From Planctomycetota bacterium (GTDB lineage: Bacteria > Planctomycetota > Brocadiia > SM23-32): a DNA stretch of 5,916 nt. The position numbers and the translations under genes are program-made. Within the stretch, counting starts at the first letter, position 1, and every line of letters starts with the position of its first letter. The notes beneath the pieces are model-generated. The model ran no database searches, was not told the origin of the DNA, and saw only the letters and a list, made by a program, of their open reading frames with translations. The stretch lies in contig JAGXLK010000183.1 of the NCBI GenBank assembly GCA_018334735.1, positions 1 through 5,916 of the forward strand. Reading direction: 5' to 3'. Positions 1-5,916 of the stretch are shown here, in pieces.

Positions 1-528
1 GTGAGATGGTGTTGCGGGCATTCCGGGGTGTCCGATTGGCCTTTTGGCGGGCCGCGCGTCTACAAGTGGCCTTTCGGTAAGCTTCGGGAAAAGGGATACG
101 TCCAAACTCAAGCCCTCTTCGCCTGTCCTGACTGGGAGATTCTCTCGCCGGCCGGGAAGATAGACCAACACCAGACGATGAAGAAACGTCTGCTGGCCGA
201 CTGGTTCGATCCAAACAATTGCTGCCGGGCGGTTCTCGCCGATTATTCAGCCGGGTGGGATTATCGGCTGGACAGAAGTGAATTGCAGCTGACTAATTTT
301 TTGGAAAAACGTGCTGAAGGCGCCCTGTTGGCCGACAAATACCCGCGTTTCGGCCCTTTTGGCCAGGCAGGATCGGATACAGAGGTGAGGTTTCACGATG
401 GCGGAATCAATATTGGACACGTCGACGGTCATGTCAGGAACGTTTCGAACTGGCGCGATAGGCGGGGCAGTTTCGATTGGAACGATAGAACACACGAAAG
501 CTTCTGGAGTCACTACAATAACCATTGA
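1..528 (+). CDS. Type II secretion pseudopilin-like protein with H-X9-DG motif, C-terminal part (5' end outside window)
   Basis: The reading frame is open from base 1 and ends at TGA 526-528. The codon at base 1 is GTG, but nothing prepilin-like follows it, so I read this as the C-terminal part of a longer protein rather than a true start. Two features identify it. A Cys-Pro pair at residues 42-43 (within 'LFACPDW') occupies the place of the conserved CP found in the middle of these pseudopilins. His132, nine residues, then Asp142-Gly143 form an exact H-X9-DG motif followed by His-Val ('IGHVDGHV'), the hallmark of prepilin-processing-associated H-X9-DG proteins, abundant in Planctomycetes, Verrucomicrobia and Lentisphaerae. 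The missing N-terminus should carry the FTLIE-type methylation helix. The role of these proteins is unknown; they are presumed to be inner-membrane-anchored, processed by prepilin peptidase and exposed to the periplasm or surface. Family assignment is fairly sure, function is not. Confidence 0.78.
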   Translation: MRWCCGHSGVSDWPFGGPRVYKWPFGKLREKGYVQTQALFACPDWEILSPAGKIDQHQTMKKRLLADWFDPNNCCRAVLADYSAGWDYRLDRSELQLTNFLEKRAEGALLADKYPRFGPFGQAGSDTEVRFHDGGINIGHVDGHVRNVSNWRDRRGSFDWNDRTHESFWSHYNNH

Positions 529-553
529 TGCTCTGATCCGGATTTTATATAGC
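525..553 (+). promoter_or_regulatory. Possible sigma70-type promoter for the large secreted protein
   Basis: TTGATG at 525-530 (4 of 6 to TTGACA), a 17-bp spacer, and TATAGC at 548-553 (4 of 6 to TATAAT) within the AT-rich stretch TTTTATATA. The -35 box overlaps the stop codon of the upstream pseudopilin gene. A start near 560 would put the 554-578 hairpin at the very 5' end of the transcript and leave a leader of about 80 nt. The match is weak and rests on pattern alone; the gene could equally be read through from upstream. Confidence 0.25.
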
Positions 554-578
554 CTGCATCTATGCATCTAAGATGCAG
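554..578 (+). repeat. Tandem octamer plus inverted copy (8-bp perfect hairpin)
   Basis: CTGCATCT (554-561) and AGATGCAG (571-578) are perfect inverted repeats separated by 9 bases. The octamer TGCATCTA also occurs twice in direct tandem (555-562 and 563-570), so the same 25 bases hold two direct copies and one inverted copy. No T-run follows, so it is a poor intrinsic terminator. Its position between two genes and just after a possible -10 box fits an operator or a 5'-leader hairpin, but chance is not excluded. Confidence 0.5.
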
Positions 579-640
579 ACCGATTTCCTGCGTATTGCGC
601 GGACTTCGGCCTGTAATCCTTTGACATCCATCTGAAAACA

Positions 641-3600
641 GTGAAAACCATGTTTAAGAGTTCCTTGAGTACGAAGATAGTTGTATTGGGATTGTTAATT
701 TGTGTTACCGTTTCTGGCCAGAAGAAACAGAAAGAATGGCCTTATGGCGGAACGGTGGCGAAATTTCAGGAAGCGCCGCAGCTCGACGGCAAAATCGGGA
801 CTGAAGAGTGGAAACCAGCCGTGCGCGTCTTCGGGTTCCAGCAACGACGAGGCGGCGACAATCTGGAAGAGCGAAAAGCCGTCACATACCTGGGTTTTAC
901 CGAAAAACGGCTCTATCTCGCCGTGGTGAGCGAATTGCCTCCGGACGGCAAGCTCATTACGACCCAGAAGAATCGAGACAGTTCTCTGATTCGCGACGAT
1001 TCGGTTGAAATTTGGATCGATCCCCATTGGAAGAAACGAAAAGCCGGCAAAGGGAACCAGACGTACTTTCAAACCATGATCAATTCAGCCGGGACAATAT
1101 TCGATAAGAAATACGATCCCGCGGGCGGAACCCCCAGTATGGGATGGAATGGGGACTGGAAAACGGCCAGTGGAATCCACAAAAAGACCGGACCCGATAG
1201 TCCCATCCAGACTCAAACCGGGATCTGGGTTTGCGAAGCGAGTATCCCATTTGACGACGTAGGAATGACCGGGTCGCCGATCGGCCATGAAATCGGTGTC
1301 ATGGTTGCGCGGCAATGGAAACGACCCGGTGCGCAAAAACCGTGGTTCCCGCATGCTCACTCGTTCAGTTCCTGGACAGAATATCCCCATTTCCGACTGA
1401 CCAAATCACACCCCACTGTCCAAATGATGGAGTTCGGCGACGAGCTGTTCGAGGGTAATCTTGAAATGGAAGCTCTCATTATTAATCCCGGTCCCAGCCG
1501 TACGGTCCAGGTCGAAACGAAGGCCACTTCCTCTGATATGCCGTCCATGCAGGAGACCGTTGACCTTAAACTGCCTGCACAGGGAGAAAAGCTTTACGAA
1601 TTTACCACCCACGGCAGATTTCACGCGACCGCGCAACACCACCTGGATTTTTCTGTGACAGGGGAGAAGGGGGAGTCGACGTATTTCCATTACGCCATGG
1701 ATTGGCGCAAGCCAGGGGGGAAACGCTGGACCGTGAAGACGGGACCCAACCCGAAAAAGGCGATCAAGCTGGCCTACTACCCATCGTACGAATTTATCAG
1801 GATTTTTGTCGATCCGCGGGAACTGGGAAAAGAAGCGGAAGGAATCCAGCAGGCGGACGTGGCGGTGCTCAATCCGAAAGGTGAGAAAGTGACCGGAGGC
1901 CGGATGGAGTGGGAGAAAGCCCCCGCCGAACGACGGTTCAAAGTCGGTGAGTTATCAGAAGGCAAATATACCGCCCAGGTTTCGCTCAAAGGTTACGGAA
2001 AGACGTACGAACGTCATTTTGTGAGAAAATATTTCCCCTGGGAAGGTAACGGGCTGGGGGAGACCACAAAGGTGTATCCTCCGTTCGAACCAATCACAGT
2101 CGATGGGCACACGGTGAGTGTCGTTATGCGGCGGCACGAAGTCAGTGGGCTCGGTTTCTGGGAATCCGTGGAAGCTCGAGGTAACGATGAAGGGGCAAAA
2201 TATCTAGAACTGCTGGCGGGCCCGATCGCCCTGAAAGCCGATGGGAAGGTCCTGGAAGGCACCGGCGAGTTCGAGTCCCGACGGCCCCACGCCGTTAAGT
2301 ATGAAGGCAAGGCCGTACATCCCGCCGTGACGGTCAAAACGCGTATGACCACTGAGTTCGATGGGTGCAGCCGGATTGAGATGACGCTTGCTCCCGGCTC
2401 AGAAGACAAAGAATTGAAGACGCTCTCCCTGGATATCCCACTGAAGGATTCTCTTATGCCCCTTTTCCATGCGACCACGACGGGACTACGCCGAAATCCT
2501 GCCGGGTATTTGCCCGAGGGGACGGGGCGGGTGTGGGATGGACGTGATAATCCGGACGGGAATTGGTACGGTAATTTTATGCCCTACGTTTGGGTGGGGG
2601 CGGAGGAACGCGGGTTGTGCTGGTTCGCCGATAACGACCGAAACTGGGTCCTGGAGACCGGAGAGAAACCGGAGGAGGTTGCACCGTGCCAGGAACTGAT
2701 CCGTGAGGATGGGACGCTCCATCTGCGGATCAATTTCGTTCAGAAACCGGTAAGCGTCGATGAACCCCGAAAAATTGTGTTCGGGTTGATGGCCAGCCCG
2801 GCCAAACCTATGCCGAAGAACTGGCGTAATGTTCTGTTTGAGCATGGTGTAGAAGACCGACGGTCTATCAAATGGATCGGAGCCCAGTACTGGGGGTCTC
2901 CGTCGATTATGTATAACAAATATCCCATCAACGGTGATTTCAGCGTCCTGGATAAGATGCAGGAACTGCGGCTTGGCGGGAAGATGGGGGATTTCTGGCG
3001 GTACTACAACGCCCGGAACCTCAGCGGGGATATCAGCGATTCTACCTATATGTCTCCGAAGAAAATCCGGCAGTTGCTGAGTATCTCTTTCCGACGAGCC
3101 CAACGGGCCGAGGACAATTATTTCTGCGCTTATTGGGAAGAATTCCATCGGACTCTGAGTTATCATCCCGAGGTGCCCGTGTTCCGGCAGGAATGGAGCG
3201 GCAAATACAGCGGCACAGGTCATCATTCCTACCCCGAGAGCTACCTGGATTTTGCGTGTTATTATGCGGCTGAGTTCGTCCGGCGGGGAATCGGGACGTA
3301 TTTCGATAACACTTTCCCGAAACGGGCTTATGACCCAGTGACGACCGGTGCGTATCGTTTGGCAAACGGGCAAATGCAACCTTCAGCTAATATGTGGCGA
3401 CACCGGCGCTACCTGAAGCGAATCTGGACCCTACATGCCCAGATGGGACCCGAGAAAACCCCGCCGATCATGATGCTCCACATGACCAATACACACGTGG
3501 TGCCGTACATGGTTTTCAATCACTCGAATCTTGACCTCGAGTGGTTTTACGGTCCCGAGCCCCTGCAGTCGAAATTCACCGCCGATTTGCTCCGCGCCGA

Positions 3601-4093
3601 ATCGCTAGGCCTTCAGACCGGCAATTACCCGCTGGCGCTGTCCAATGTGCGGGGTCCGGGATGGAAGAAAAAATCAGCCAATGTTATTCGGAAAGCACGT
3701 AAAACCCGTTTCGCTGGACTTATGGTCCACGAAATCCGAACGCGGCCGACCGGTAAAGTTGACCGCGGACTGCTGAATAAGATGCTGCAGTTCGGATACG
3801 GGCTCGAAGGATGCCGGGTTTACAATTACTGGGATGCCCGGAAACCGCTGGAAACCAGCGATCCGAAGTGCAAGTGGTTGTTGGCCGAGAATCAGGGGAA
3901 ACTGATGCTTCTTCTTTGCACCTGGAACGCCGAAAAGGGCGAAGTCGAGGTCCGTCTTGACCATGACGCGCTCCACAGCGGTATTCGTGAAGCCAGGAAC
4001 GCGGAAACAGGAAAAAGCATTGATGTGAAAGGCGGACGATTCAATTTTTCTATGCCGGGCTACGGTGTGCGCCTGTTTTGGCTGCAGGAATGA
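641..4093 (+). CDS. Large secreted CBM9-like domain / glycoside-hydrolase-like protein (DUF6067/GH123-type), putative
   Basis: Residue numbers count from GTG 641. Start: GTG 641 or ATG 650; neither has a Shine-Dalgarno, and ATG 650 is equally plausible (three residues shorter). A signal peptide covers residues 1-26: basic residues, hydrophobic IVVLGLLICVTV, probable cleavage VSG|Q, so the protein is exported. Residues about 45-250 resemble a CBM9-like carbohydrate-binding domain: 'LDGKIGTEEW' start, 'RLYLAVVSE' strand, 'DDSVEIWIDP' (Asp119-Asp120), then 'YFQTMINSAGTIFD'. Beta-rich modules follow to about 460. 'FPWEGNGLG' (465-473) and 'PPFEP' (480-484) open a section like that in DUF6067-type, glycoside-hydrolase-like proteins. 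Residues about 740-1075 look like a TIM-barrel catalytic region; candidate acidic residues are Glu833/Glu834 ('YWEEFH'), Glu851, Asp889 ('TYFDNTF') and Glu967. About 1080-1150 forms a C-terminal beta-domain. I infer a periplasmic or surface enzyme acting on a polysaccharide or glycan; substrate and activity are unknown. No frameshift or truncation is seen. Pseudopilin genes lie on both sides. Confidence 0.85.
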   Translation: MKTMFKSSLSTKIVVLGLLICVTVSGQKKQKEWPYGGTVAKFQEAPQLDGKIGTEEWKPAVRVFGFQQRRGGDNLEERKAVTYLGFTEKRLYLAVVSELPPDGKLITTQKNRDSSLIRDDSVEIWIDPHWKKRKAGKGNQTYFQTMINSAGTIFDKKYDPAGGTPSMGWNGDWKTASGIHKKTGPDSPIQTQTGIWVCEASIPFDDVGMTGSPIGHEIGVMVARQWKRPGAQKPWFPHAHSFSSWTEYPHFRLTKSHPTVQMMEFGDELFEGNLEMEALIINPGPSRTVQVETKATSSDMPSMQETVDLKLPAQGEKLYEFTTHGRFHATAQHHLDFSVTGEKGESTYFHYAMDWRKPGGKRWTVKTGPNPKKAIKLAYYPSYEFIRIFVDPRELGKEAEGIQQADVAVLNPKGEKVTGGRMEWEKAPAERRFKVGELSEGKYTAQVSLKGYGKTYERHFVRKYFPWEGNGLGETTKVYPPFEPITVDGHTVSVVMRRHEVSGLGFWESVEARGNDEGAKYLELLAGPIALKADGKVLEGTGEFESRRPHAVKYEGKAVHPAVTVKTRMTTEFDGCSRIEMTLAPGSEDKELKTLSLDIPLKDSLMPLFHATTTGLRRNPAGYLPEGTGRVWDGRDNPDGNWYGNFMPYVWVGAEERGLCWFADNDRNWVLETGEKPEEVAPCQELIREDGTLHLRINFVQKPVSVDEPRKIVFGLMASPAKPMPKNWRNVLFEHGVEDRRSIKWIGAQYWGSPSIMYNKYPINGDFSVLDKMQELRLGGKMGDFWRYYNARNLSGDISDSTYMSPKKIRQLLSISFRRAQRAEDNYFCAYWEEFHRTLSYHPEVPVFRQEWSGKYSGTGHHSYPESYLDFACYYAAEFVRRGIGTYFDNTFPKRAYDPVTTGAYRLANGQMQPSANMWRHRRYLKRIWTLHAQMGPEKTPPIMMLHMTNTHVVPYMVFNHSNLDLEWFYGPEPLQSKFTADLLRAESLGLQTGNYPLALSNVRGPGWKKKSANVIRKARKTRFAGLMVHEIRTRPTGKVDRGLLNKMLQFGYGLEGCRVYNYWDARKPLETSDPKCKWLLAENQGKLMLLLCTWNAEKGEVEVRLDHDALHSGIREARNAETGKSIDVKGGRFNFSMPGYGVRLFWLQE

Positions 4094-4135
4094 CGTGTTT
4101 TCGTATTTATTTAGCCTGCGAATTCAGCTTCAGAG

Positions 4136-4240
4136 GTCATTGCGAGCCCATCATAAGAAGGGCGAAGCAATCTCGCCGTTTTTTTGGCCCAACAGCGAGA
4201 TTGCCGCGCCGCCCCCCCGAGCGGGACGGCTCGCAATGAC
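4136..4240. repeat. 105-bp nested inverted repeat, MITE/REP-like dispersed element
   Basis: Outer arms: GTCATTGCGAGCC (4136-4148) and GGCTCGCAATGAC (4228-4240), a perfect 13-bp inverted repeat. Inner arms: GCAATCTCGC (4167-4176) and GCGAGATTGC (4195-4204), a perfect 10-bp inverted repeat around an 18-base loop. The arrangement 'TCATTGCGAG ... GAAGCAATCTC ... GAGATTGC ... CTCGCAATGA' is, from memory, a short repeat seen dispersed in intergenic regions of many unrelated bacteria. It has no coding capacity, and I see no clear target-site duplication (flanks CAGAG and GCGTG). It starts 42 bases after the stop of the large secreted protein, so its hairpin could also protect or terminate that transcript, although no T-run follows the outer arm. 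Confidence 0.8.
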
Positions 4241-4321
4241 GCGTGCGGCCAAATGGTTGATGGTAATGGAGGCTGAACGGATACAGCTTTTCCTTTAGGT
4301 GGATTCCCGTTTTCGCTTGTT

Positions 4322-4326
4322 GGAGG
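4322..4326 (+). promoter_or_regulatory. Shine-Dalgarno deciding the pseudopilin start
   Basis: GGAGG lies 8 bases before GTG 4335, ideal spacing. The frame is open further upstream to another GTG at 4299, but that codon has no such site and would add 12 charged residues in front of a normal short prepilin leader. The site therefore favours the start at 4335. Confidence 0.75.
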
Positions 4327-4334
4327 AATGCGCG

Positions 4335-5264
4335 GTGGATAAATCATATATTTCAAGACATCCAGGGTTCACACTTATTGAACTGCTGGTGGTTATTGCC
4401 ATAATCGCGATTCTTGCGGCGATGCTGATGCCGGCGCTGGAAAGCGCCCGGCATGCGGCGAGGGTGACGGCGTGCAAGAACAATCTTCATCATCTCGGGA
4501 CGTCTTTCGCCCTCTATACGAATGATTGGAACGGCTGGTATCCGGCGCGATACGACGACGGGCGAAAGCCGTGGTGCTGGGGGCAGCTTCACAACCCCTA
4601 TTACGACGACCACGATATGATCGAACCCTACATTTCTCCGACCGCGGTCAGTTGTCCGCTCGTCGACGAAACACTTGATTACTGGCAGAACGGCGGAGGA
4701 TGGGGGGATACTACCGGCCGAAACCACTGGGACACAAACGGGAAATACTGGTATGAAATGACCGGCTACGACGTATTCGCGGGATACGTCGGCGGCGGTC
4801 AGCGGAACGGTGTCGCGGCCGAAAATCCGTTCGGTTACACCGGTGTGGAATCGCGATGGGTGGCGAACGGGAAATACGAGCACCGGGAAGCCTGGGGCAA
4901 ATGCGTGCCCCATCGCGCCCACACCGCCGACCCGCGGATGTCTCTTGCGGGCGACTACCTGCAGTTTTTCAACAAAGCCAACAATGTGACGGGCTGGCCG
5001 ATCGAGAAACTGGGCTATTTTCGGGGTTACCATTTCCGCGATGATTGGGCGGATGGACCGGGGGGCTGGAGCCGCAAACCCGGGATTCGCGATACGGCTT
5101 CCTGGAGGATATACGGAGTGAAACCCCAGGAACCGTTCCCCGATTTCAATTTTTTGCGGGTGGATAACAGCGTCGTTTCTCCCCACGACGAGTTCAACGT
5201 GCCGATTTTCTGGCTCAATTCCCTCTACTGGTACTGCTGGTCCTTCAAGGGCTCCGATTACTGA
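4335..5264 (+). CDS. Type II secretion-type pseudopilin (prepilin N-terminal cleavage/methylation domain), Trp-rich
   Basis: A complete protein of 309 residues from GTG 4335, supported by GGAGG at 4322-4326. Residues 1-11 are a short basic leader ending in His-Pro-Gly. Prepilin peptidase is expected to cut after Gly11, leaving Phe12 as the methylated N-terminus, with the conserved Glu at mature position 5 (Glu16). The hydrophobic helix (about 12-31) has the classic '[16 protein letters not shown]' sequence and would anchor the protein in the inner membrane and pack it into a pseudopilus. Next come '[10 protein letters not shown]' (Cys47) and '[11 protein letters not shown]', typical of pseudopilins in Lentisphaerae and relatives, then 'SCP' (Cys107-Pro108). 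The H-X9-DG motif is not intact; 'FLRVDNSVV' (Asp277) sits where 'VDGHV' would be. The C-terminal half is very aromatic: I count 17 Trp and 21 Tyr in the protein. No other pilus or secretion gene is adjacent, so it is unlikely to be a core T2SS pilin. Its role is unknown; an accessory to the neighbouring carbohydrate-active genes is my inference. Confidence 0.9.
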   Translation: MDKSYISRHPGFTLIELLVVIAIIAILAAMLMPALESARHAARVTACKNNLHHLGTSFALYTNDWNGWYPARYDDGRKPWCWGQLHNPYYDDHDMIEPYISPTAVSCPLVDETLDYWQNGGGWGDTTGRNHWDTNGKYWYEMTGYDVFAGYVGGGQRNGVAAENPFGYTGVESRWVANGKYEHREAWGKCVPHRAHTADPRMSLAGDYLQFFNKANNVTGWPIEKLGYFRGYHFRDDWADGPGGWSRKPGIRDTASWRIYGVKPQEPFPDFNFLRVDNSVVSPHDEFNVPIFWLNSLYWYCWSFKGSDY

Positions 5265-5375
5265 TCCGGTTCATGTCCGAAAATCAATAGTCCTTTCTAT
5301 CCCTCAGGTCTTTTTGGTACCTCTGTGTTCTTGGCCAGAGTGAATTTGCAGTCACCAGGCTTCCTGCCCGTCATT

Positions 5376-5403
5376 TTGTCCGGTGCATGCCGCCCGTTAC
5401 AAT
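5376..5403 (+). promoter_or_regulatory. Possible sigma70-type promoter for the beta-propeller gene
   Basis: TTGTCC at 5376-5381 (4 of 6 to TTGACA), a 16-bp spacer and TACAAT at 5398-5403 (5 of 6 to TATAAT). A transcript starting near 5410 would have a leader of about 30 nt containing AGGGA at 5427-5431, seven bases before ATG 5439. This suggests the downstream gene begins its own transcription unit. Pattern only; no terminator is evident between the pseudopilin stop and this site. Confidence 0.4.
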
Positions 5404-5438
5404 AGCGATCCCTTTGACTTTTTAGCAGGGATTGAACC

Positions 5439-5916
5439 ATGCAACTGGAGAAATCTCATCTTTTTACGCCCGTTGAGTCTTCCGAGGACGATGTCACACT
5501 CTATATTCTCGACGAGAAAGTGGCCCCGCTTCAGCAGAGTTTCTATTTTGTGAACAGCGGCATGTCGTCGGATGGACGGTACCTCTGGTTTTACTGTGCG
5601 TTTCCGCCTTCGCCGGGGAAGACGCTCGGAGTGGTTGATTTTGAGAGCGACGATATCCGGCATTTCCCGGAGACTCAGTTCAGCGGGGCCTCTCCATACG
5701 TTGATCCCGAGACGGCCGTCTGTTACTGGGGAGCTCGGGATATCCTCTGGCGGCGCGGACCGGGAGAGAATGACCATACTGAAGCCGTGAATTCTCTACC
5801 GGAAGACCTGATAGGGGAGAGGACTGTATATCGTTTTGCGACGCACCTGACGCGTTCGGCCGATGATCGACAATTTTTCATCGATGCGAACATTGGATTG
5901 AAATATGTCTTCACTC
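5439..5916 (+). CDS. Beta-propeller protein, oligogalacturonate lyase-like (N-terminal 159 residues; 3' end outside window)
   Basis: The frame is open from ATG 5439 to the right edge without a stop. The start is well fixed: an in-frame TGA lies at 5433-5435, and a modest Shine-Dalgarno AGGGA at 5427-5431. The protein begins MQLEKSHLFTPVESS and has no signal peptide or membrane segment, so it is expected in the cytoplasm. Repeated short beta-strand blocks with Gly/Asp turns, such as 'NSGMSSDGRYLWFY' (about 40-53), 'TLGVVDFESDDIRHFPE' and 'ASPYVDPETAVCYWGARD', look like blades of a TolB/WD40-type beta-propeller. The order of motifs recalls oligogalacturonate lyase-type proteins (PL22 family), which cleave short uronate oligosaccharides inside the cell by beta-elimination. 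The catalytic His and metal ligands of that family lie further downstream and cannot be checked. It could instead be a non-enzymatic propeller. I am confident it is a gene and moderately confident of the fold; the activity is a guess. Confidence 0.72.
   Translation, partial: MQLEKSHLFTPVESSEDDVTLYILDEKVAPLQQSFYFVNSGMSSDGRYLWFYCAFPPSPGKTLGVVDFESDDIRHFPETQFSGASPYVDPETAVCYWGARDILWRRGPGENDHTEAVNSLPEDLIGERTVYRFATHLTRSADDRQFFIDANIGLKYVFT

Noticed and set aside
621..626. TTGACA, a perfect -35 hexamer before the large gene
   Set aside because: A -10 at normal spacing would fall inside the start codon region (about 643-650), and no TATAAT-like sequence is there.
701..703. Cys21 in the signal peptide as a lipoprotein attachment site
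   Set aside because: The Cys lies inside the hydrophobic core with no Leu-Ala/Ser-Gly/Ala-Cys lipobox at its end; ordinary signal peptidase cleavage at VSG|Q fits better.
2486..3379. 297-codon open frame on the minus strand
   Set aside because: It lies wholly inside the large secreted protein, whose frame has coherent domains and a signal peptide; the antisense translation shows no recognisable motif and looks like a composition shadow.
4257..4285. Possible promoter before the pseudopilin (TTGATG, 17 bp, GATACA)
   Set aside because: The -10 matches the consensus at only 3 of 6 positions; too weak to list, although the same TTGATG hexamer also occurs at 525.
4065..4298. 77-codon open frame between the enzyme and the pseudopilin
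   Set aside because: It starts inside the enzyme gene and runs through the 105-bp inverted repeat; no protein-like features and no ribosome binding site.
4299..4334. Upstream GTG start for the pseudopilin
   Set aside because: No Shine-Dalgarno at proper spacing, while GTG 4335 has GGAGG eight bases upstream and gives a normal 11-residue prepilin leader.
4353..5186. 277-codon open frame on the minus strand
   Set aside because: It is antisense to the clear pseudopilin gene; its Arg/Val/Pro/His-rich translation is typical of a shadow of a GC-rich coding strand.
5321..5340. CTCTG/CAGAG 5-bp hairpin after the pseudopilin gene as a terminator
   Set aside because: Short stem, 10-base loop and no following T-run; not better than chance in this spacer.

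Overview
The window looks like a piece of a PVC-group genome (Lentisphaerota, Kiritimatiellota or a planctomycete-like lineage). This is inferred from gene content, not from any marker gene. The main clues are type II secretion-type pseudopilins with the '[20 protein letters not shown]' leader helix and the H-X9-DG signature, sitting next to a very large secreted protein with a CBM9-like domain and a glycoside-hydrolase-like region. All genes are on the + strand. Sequence composition is moderately GC-rich and even, and I see no transposase, integrase, tRNA, rRNA or CRISPR array.

Layout. 1-528: C-terminal part of a pseudopilin-like protein with a perfect H-X9-DG motif, cut by the left edge. 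529-640: short intergenic region with a weak possible promoter and a 25-bp repeat/hairpin (554-578). 641-4093: a protein of about 1150 residues with a signal peptide, a CBM9-like N-terminal domain, a linker of beta-rich modules, a probable (beta/alpha)-barrel region and a C-terminal beta-domain. It resembles the uncharacterised glycoside-hydrolase-like proteins around DUF6067/GH123. 4094-4334: intergenic, carrying a 105-bp nested inverted repeat (4136-4240) that looks like a dispersed MITE/REP-type element. 4335-5264: a complete, tryptophan-rich pseudopilin with a well-placed Shine-Dalgarno sequence and GTG start. 5265-5438: intergenic; nothing convincing in its first part, then a possible promoter at 5376-5403. 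5439-5916: the start of a cytoplasmic beta-propeller-like protein resembling oligogalacturonate lyases, cut by the right edge. It is a real partial gene that is easy to miss because it has no stop codon in the window.

Working together (inference). The window reads as a polysaccharide-degradation neighbourhood: an exported glycan-active protein, an intracellular enzyme that could process the released oligosaccharides, and one pseudopilin on each side of the exported enzyme. Pseudopilins interleaved with carbohydrate-active genes, rather than in a pilus or T2SS operon, is the most interesting pattern here. They may be substrate-specific surface or secretion accessories, but the sequence alone does not prove this.
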